Source: Phlebiopsis flavidoalba
Taxonomy: Eukaryota > Basidiomycota > Agaricomycetes > Polyporales > Phanerochaetaceae
Assembly: GCA_035772785.1 (NCBI GenBank)
Contig: JAOCPU010000046.1
Location: forward strand, 1-64,000
Direction: 5' to 3'
DNA: 64,000 bases
The notes below the pieces were generated by a model. It searched no databases and was not told the DNA's origin. It saw nothing but the letters and a program-made list of their open reading frames with translations. Made by a program: the position numbers and the translations under genes. Positions within the stretch are counted from its first letter, which is position 1, and the number at the start of each line of letters is the position of its first letter. Positions 58,611 to 64,000 of the stretch are shown piece by piece.

Positions 58611-60151
58611 ATGGTCAAGGCTAGTAGTATCAATCGAGTGATGAAGGTTTTTGGAGGAGAGGGAGGGAGAAGAGAACGAAGACGCCGCCGACTGCGCCGA
58701 CTCGGAGGCCGCGCGCTTGAAGGATTACATTGGTCACGTGAACGTGTGCGTGACGTGACGTAACGCGACTCTGAGTGGCAAGCGCAGCTTGAATTCCACT
58801 CATCCCTCCTTGTTGTTTAGAGCTTTAAATGGCACGGTTATACACACCCAAGCAGATGATTTACATGATGATGGCTAGAGACAAATAAGTGAGAGTAATG
58901 AGTAAAGATGTAATTGTACAGTACTTATGCCTTCGAACACCCGCCAACTTGAAGTAGTATACGAACGATGATTCCAAAATTGAACACTAAATTGGAAGAG
59001 CAAAAGCAGAGAAAATGAAGGGAAAGATTACGTGCCCAGCTACCGAAATTTAAGCCGGGGCCCCCGGCACCAAAGCCACCAATAATTGTAAGTATTTACT
59101 TATCAGGGATTGATGTCATGCATTTCAAGCAGAATCTCCGAGCCTCGATGCGCAGTCCACGACGCGCCACGGGCGCGAAGCACTTGCCACAACACCCGTA
59201 CCGACGCAGTTGCAGTACTTTTACATTACATGCAAAGGGCAAAATTCCTCCGGAGCAAGTCCATCCAGTCCTCTCGCAGTCCTACCCCCACCGCCTCCTG
59301 ACCACCGTCCTGCTGCCCAAAGCCAGCAAAAGCTGCGTCACAATCGCAGCGCAGCGTGCGGCCGCGACACAACGCGTCCAATTCCACGCACAGACCTGGC
59401 AAACACACACCTGCGAGCCCTATCCCACACACACCTCCGCTCTTACACGCCTTGCAGCCGCCGCAACATCCGCCCGGGCACCAATCTGTTCACCACAAGG
59501 GGAGCAGCGATCCCACCATCTGACCCACTCCGCCCCGCAAGGCGCAGCCCACGCCACCGGCCACAGCACGCGGAGCCAGAAGTACGCCAGTCCCGCCCAT
59601 CTCGTTTCTGCCGTCCCCGCTTTCCGTCGCGCCGCTCCGCGATGATATCCCGCATGAGGCAGCGGCTCGGCTGGGCGGGGCCTCGCCTCCTCTCTACCTC
59701 TTCGCTCGGGAGGAGAAAACGGGGCGTGTTGGTGCGTGCGTGAGAGAGCCCCCGCCGAGCCGTAAGCCACGTACGCGCGTGTGCTGCTCAAGGAGGCGGG
59801 TGAGCGATGCGGTGCTGAACATCGCGGCGGGTGCGTTTCCAGCTGAACGCGCCGGGGCTAGACCTGCGTCTCTTCTAGCGGGCTGGAATGCGTTGTGCGT
59901 GGTGTGGGGCGATCTAGGTCGAGGGAGAGGGCGGGGGGAATGGAAGGGGTGTCAGAGTTTGTCTGAAGGTGCGATCGTGCGTCCTGTCGATCGGGCCTCA
60001 TGCATGGAGGATGTGCACCGGGATTTGTGGTGAGTACGCGCGTACCGGCCGGAGAGGTGTGGGTGAAACCGCGATGATAATGACGCGTTACCAATGGAAA
60101 ATGCACAAACGCATGTATTCCTCGTGCTTTCATTCTCGCGTCCATGTATAA
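58611..60151. other. Promoter of the unknown gene and unresolved stretch
   Basis: 58732-58768 is a cluster of CACGTGA/GTGACG words about 125-160 bp upstream of the start at 58610. From 59100 to 60030 both strands have long GC-driven open frames (up to 177 codons) that overlap one another; none has a recognisable motif. Confidence 0.4.
58732..58768. promoter_or_regulatory. CACGTGA/GTGACG motif cluster
   Basis: Contains GGTCACGTGAACGTG followed by GTGACGTGACG. E-box-like CACGTG and CRE-like TGACG words lie in a plausible promoter position. Similar words recur in other intergenic sites in the window, so they may instead be remnants of a repeat. Confidence 0.35.
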
Positions 60152-61787
60152 TCAATGCCGAATCCATAGCTCGGTGCCCTGCCGCTCAATCTGACCGCAA
60201 ATGACAGACACCCGCCTTCCATTCACCAGCCTGCGAACATGACACACGTCAGTCCACCACCTCAGGAGGAAAGCCGCAAAAACTAACTCTACGGCCCAGA
60301 CCCCAAAGTATCTGTAACAGCGTTCCGTCAAGCACAGGCACATCTGGCAGAAACAAAGCATCTTTGCCTCTCCGCTGAGATGGGCCTGCACATCCACCAT
60401 AAATCAGACGCGTCGACGCGGAGAGACGAACAAGAGAGGTTACGTACGCGCCCTCGGCGGCGCGCGCGGCGTGCGAGCCTAAAGCTAATCGCGGGTGATC
60501 TGCACGAAACAGATTTCGGCCATGTCCAAGCCGGCGTACCGGGGGTGTCCCGCAAGGGGTTGGGTGACTCCTAGGAGGTGGAAACCCAAGGGTTGGTGAA
60601 GATTGTAGAGATGTGGAATGATGAGGAGACAATAAGAGATATACTGACTCGTCGTGAGTTGGAAGACTACTAAAACATGGCAGGCTCCGTGAGAATCCAG
60701 AAATGACTTGGTTGTTGGGATAACACTGCGCCCCGATGGCGATGAGACTCCAAGAACCTGCGGCGGTTCATGAGATAAAGCACGGTCCCAGACGGTGAGC
60801 ATATAGTCGCCGTGCACCGTTTTGCGGTTGACGAGTTAGTTGGAACGACCAACAATTCTACCGGGACGACGCGTTGCCGAGTCCTGAAAACACATCTGAG
60901 AACACATCTTCTCGATTTCGTGGGTATGGAAGGCGCGCGTATCTCGACGGTGCTGACGCGTCCCAGCGACGTGTACAGCCGCTTTTGGGTCGTTGAATCC
61001 TGGAAATGCAGCTGAGAAGACATCGGTTTGCCTCCGTAAGCAAGGAAATTGCATACCTCGACGGTGCTGGACGCGTCTCCCGGTCTCCCGGCGCGTCGGA
61101 ACGTGACTCGGTAGATGTGACTCCAACGGCCTGCGGCGATTCGAGGCCATAAGAATGAGACAAGAGGAGCACTGGACGGAGAGCATATAGTCATTTGTAT
61201 GCTGCGACCGATGAGTAGGATAGACGGGAACCGCCGCCCGTGGGCCCGGAAAATCAGAGGTCGGATCCACATATACAGAAAGGCCTAGAAATCTTTGGAG
61301 ATGGATATGGATAGGCTGACGTGGAGGCTTGACAAAAACGACCTGTGAAGATTGAGCATGGTTAGTCGATGCATGGTGACGTGGCTGGTAAGCCCGTGCT
61401 GTGCGCGGGGTGAGTACTGAGTGTCATCGTGCAGGTTTACGGGGTATGACGCGTCGACCCGGGAAGAGAGAGCTTCGGCCTGGGGAGTTTGGTGCAAGCG
61501 CAGTCGGGGTCTGGAAGCCTGGAAAAAGGTTGAGGACACATCTGTTTCACCTTCGTAAGGAAAGAAAATACGCACCTAGGCGGTGCTGACGCGTTCTAGC
61601 AGCGCGTACACCTGGACAAGGGCGGCCGGTTGTTCGACGTCGCCGGCGTCGTCGATCGGCATAGGCCAAGGATCCTACCTACATTAAGAATATACGTGGC
61701 CGAACGGATAGTATTCGCCGTGTAGCTAGAGAGATGCGAGAGAGAGCTGCCAGAGTCGCCTGTGCTTGCTAGAACCGCAAACGTCAA
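60152..61787 (-). CDS. F-box-like protein (copy FB5) with repeated exons
   Basis: Two related segments, VHGDYMLTVWDRALSHEPPQ (near 60745-60820) and TNDYMLSVQCSSCLILM (near 61140-61195), recall the xGDYLxxx…LLxxW segment typical of agaricomycete F-box-like proteins. Downstream frames read LFLPDVPVLDGTLLQILWGL and LVNGRRVSVICGQIE, giving a β-strand-rich C-terminal part. The nucleotide sequence around these segments is repeated three times (see repeat). Many frame breaks; could be a pseudogene. No clear F-box core was found, so the label rests on the C-terminal pattern. Confidence 0.4.
60885..61595. repeat. Three dispersed direct repeats inside FB5
   Basis: Related copies lie near 60890-60970, 61012-61080 and 61533-61595. 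Each runs from an ACATCT/ACATCG word, through CTTACG/CGTAAG, to CGGTGCTGACGCGT. The unit looks like an exon end plus a short intron (donor-like GTATGC and acceptor-like CTCAG on the minus strand), suggesting duplication of a whole exon-intron module. Confidence 0.6.
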
Positions 61788-63108
61788 CGGAGTCGGTACA
61801 CAATTTCTTCTGTTTACATAGACTTGGCGGTAATGAGACCTGACCGGGGTATCTGCGCATCAGAGATACGCGCATATATGCACTTGCACTTGTACGCCTG
61901 GGGGTAATCCGCGAATACAGAGGTGCGATCGTGGTTGGGCTGAAGGCGATGAAAAGATTCGCGGGCGAGCTGCTAACACCTATCGCCTACACGACGTCAG
62001 GTGAAGATGATGCTCTGTGGTATTCGTGGTAAGCACTCCTGAGCATGACTATCGCGAAATTAGAGCCCTACCAAGGAGGCCAACGCCACCGCTTCGATTG
62101 CCAGCTAAATCCGCAACGCAATCAACGCCGTCTCCCTTTCTCTTCGTCAGCAGTAGCCGCGCACAACACTCAATTCGCATGACACAGACTCCGGGGTGTC
62201 GAGATGGCACACACCGACGCTGATAGGACCACCGCCCCCCGCAGCGCGCGAGTCCCCGCAGAGTCTATCCTAGGAACGGCGGGAGATCCCGATGTGCCTG
62301 CACACTGACGCACCGACGCGTACGGAGCAGGTCGCCACTCGCCCGGCGCCGACCGCGCGCGCGCGCGCACAGCCGGGGGCCGGATATGGCGAGCAGGCTC
62401 CACGGTGCTGGCGGGCGCGGTCTGCGGCGGGGACTGGTGGGTTGGCATGATGTCGGGGACGGCGCTGGGGGCTATGCGCGCGATTTTTTTTATTGGGGAA
62501 ATGCACGCAGCGGATGGGTTTCCACGCGCGGGGTCCGTGCAGATAGGGCGACAAGGGGCGCGTCGCCGGATGCGGGAGTTGGGTGTGCGGGCGATGGGAC
62601 AGGCCTACGGAGAATGATTGGGGCAAGGGGCGTGTCACGCGTCACGCATTGATTGAGTGTGACGCCAGGCACGGGTGTGACGCGACGTGTGTCTCCGCGG
62701 CGCTGCTTCGATTCGCGACAAGTCTCCATCGCTGGGAACATTGCAGGCCTCCGCGCGAATTTACACTGATGATAGCTTTGGGCCAGACGCGTTTCACTGC
62801 GCCAACATCGTCCGTGGCTGGCAACCACCGTCCATATGGTCAACCCCCCCCCCGCCGGGAAGCCGGGCGTGTCCGCCCTTTGCTTCGCGCATTTCACGCG
62901 GGCGGACATGCAGGGACAGCTAATCGCCTCGCAAGACGCCGCGGACCCTAGAACCGGGCGTGTTGTTAAATAGGTAAAGAAGGTGCGCCCCGCCTTCGAC
63001 GCAAGAGCACTATTCGCTCCCAGAGCCCTTCGCACGTCGCACAACCGGGTCCTTTCGTTACTTAAACCGTCTGCTAGCTCGCCCGTCTCCTCCTCGACAC
63101 CCATCACC
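61788..63108. other. Intergenic before the PKS
   Basis: A plus-strand frame at 62405-62617 (GAVCGGDWWVGMMSGTALGA) looks protein-like but has no recognised family or start. 62630-62680 has GTGTCACGCGTCACGC words. 62950-63108 is the presumed PKS promoter and 5' UTR. Confidence 0.4.
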
Positions 63109-64000
63109 ATGTCCGACAACGCCCCCGTGCCCACACGCCTTCGTCTTCGACGGCCAAGGCGCCCCCGCCGCCACACATCCGCGCAGACCCTGCGCACCGC
63201 CGCGCCGACGCGCGCACGCCCCTCGGCGCCACGCTCCTCCTCGCGTGCCACCACGCTCTGCGCCCCGACATCGCCTCACTCACCCCCGTCCGAACGCGCC
63301 GCCGCGGGCCCGCTCGCGGCCTGCAACACCCCGGAGGCCCACTTGCCTCGACCCCCCGGCGGGCCGCAGCGCAGGGCGCGAACGTGCACCTCTTCCTCGC
63401 GCAGACGCTGCGCTTCCTCTGTGCGACGCGCGCGGAGTGCCACCCGTAGTGCACCCAGCGCTCGGCGTGCCTCGGCTTTTCGAGCGGGATGCTCGCCGCG
63501 GCGGTTGTTGCGTGCGGCGCGGGGTTGCCGAAGCTGTTAGTATACGCGGCGGGAGGCGTGTCGGGTGGCGTTTTGGATGGGGGTGCGCGTGCAGGAGTAT
63601 ACGACGCGTGTGCTGCGCGAGCAGGGAGGCAGGGGGGCTGCCGTGGACGCTTGTGCTGTTCGGCTCATCGCGTGCGGAGGTGCAAGGCGCGGTGGACGCC
63701 TTTAACGCGAACAAAGTGAGCCCTTCCCACTATTTCTTTATTCACCAGACTGACAATGAGTGTAGCCACCCCGAACGCCACGTCTACCTAACAGCAACCA
63801 CCGCCCCCACCTGCGTCTCCATCTCCGCACACCCCTCCGCGCTCGCCTCCTTCCGCTCGCACCTCCCTCCCAGCACAACCTCCACCCGCCTCGCGCCCAT
63901 CCCACGCGCTCTACCACGCCCCCGCGCTCGCCCCCACCTTCTCCGCCGTGCTCGCCGACATCGAACAGCGCAAAATCAACTTCCGGGGCTACAGCGATCT
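63109..64000 (+). CDS. Non-reducing polyketide synthase, N-terminal SAT domain (partial)
   Basis: The first 890 bases of a type-I iterative PKS that runs off the window. The start ATCACCATGTCC at 63109 opens MSDNAPVPTRLRL. Across frames: LFLAQTLRFLCATRAE, LGFSSGMLAAAVVACGA (nucleophile elbow of the starter-unit acyltransferase), LLVYA, VAFWMGVRVQEYTTRVLREQ, PWTLVLFGSSRAEVQGAVDA with FNANK, an intron of about 50 bp (63715-63764), VYLTATTAPTCVSISAHPSA, LAPIPRALYHAPALAPTFSA and VLADIEQRKINFRGYSD. These match the fungal SAT domain, which loads the starter unit. The elbow shows GFSSG rather than the GxCxG usual in characterised ascomycete SATs. It implies a non-reducing PKS (orsellinic-acid or related type), by family knowledge. 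The gene continues beyond 64000. Confidence 0.8.

Noticed and set aside
59118..59743. Two overlapping plus-strand open frames (175 and 177 codons) and an overlapping minus-strand frame
   Set aside because: All three frames overlap in GC-rich DNA, none has a motif, and they cannot all be genes.

Overview
The window looks like nuclear DNA of a filamentous basidiomycete, most likely an Agaricomycete. The evidence is short introns (about 45-60 bp) with GT-AG ends (one carries a CTAAC branch site), mixed GC-rich coding and AT-rich non-coding DNA, lineage-typical F-box-like/LRR families, CFEM proteins and a SAT-type fungal polyketide synthase. Almost no gene is an uninterrupted ORF. Besides introns, most recognisable exons carry single-base (sometimes two-base) insertions that break an otherwise perfectly conserved reading frame. 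CDS spans below are therefore gene spans across introns and frame breaks, not clean ORFs.

Layout. 1-2.6 kb is a very AT-rich, gene-free block that changes abruptly to ordinary DNA. 3.1-8.9 kb holds two housekeeping genes on the minus strand: purine nucleoside phosphorylase and a Hul5/UBE3C-type HECT ubiquitin ligase. A decayed or poorly resolved stretch with one F-box-like gene follows (10-15 kb). 15.3-24.7 kb (all minus) holds a LENG1-like CIR_N nuclear protein, a heterotrimeric G-protein alpha subunit and two neighbouring CFEM-domain surface proteins. A plus-strand F-box-like gene lies at 27.6-29 kb.

29.5-48.8 kb is the most unusual part: an array of about seven paralogous type-I membrane proteins (called M1-M7 here). 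The common layout is a variable Cys-rich ectodomain (CFEM-like in M1 and M3), a Ser/Thr-rich stalk, one Gly-rich transmembrane helix, a basic juxtamembrane segment, a cytoplasmic coiled coil with the core ALMQEEIDEL, and a C-terminal tail of the type LPGYxP immediately before the stop codon. A 388-bp TA-flanked inverted-repeat element (MITE) lies inside the array between M4 and M5.

50.1-52.7 kb is a plus-strand RhoGAP-domain gene. 53-57 kb holds two tandem F-box-like paralogues. 57.5-58.6 kb is a multi-exon gene of unknown function, and 60.1-61.8 kb is a repeat-containing F-box-like gene. The window ends inside the first exons of a non-reducing polyketide synthase (SAT domain, plus strand), so a secondary-metabolite cluster may continue beyond 64 kb.

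Functional theme (inference): G-alpha, RhoGAP, CFEM proteins and the membrane-protein array are all surface or signalling components. The membrane array resembles fungal wall sensors (Mid2/WSC type) in layout only, not in recognisable sequence.
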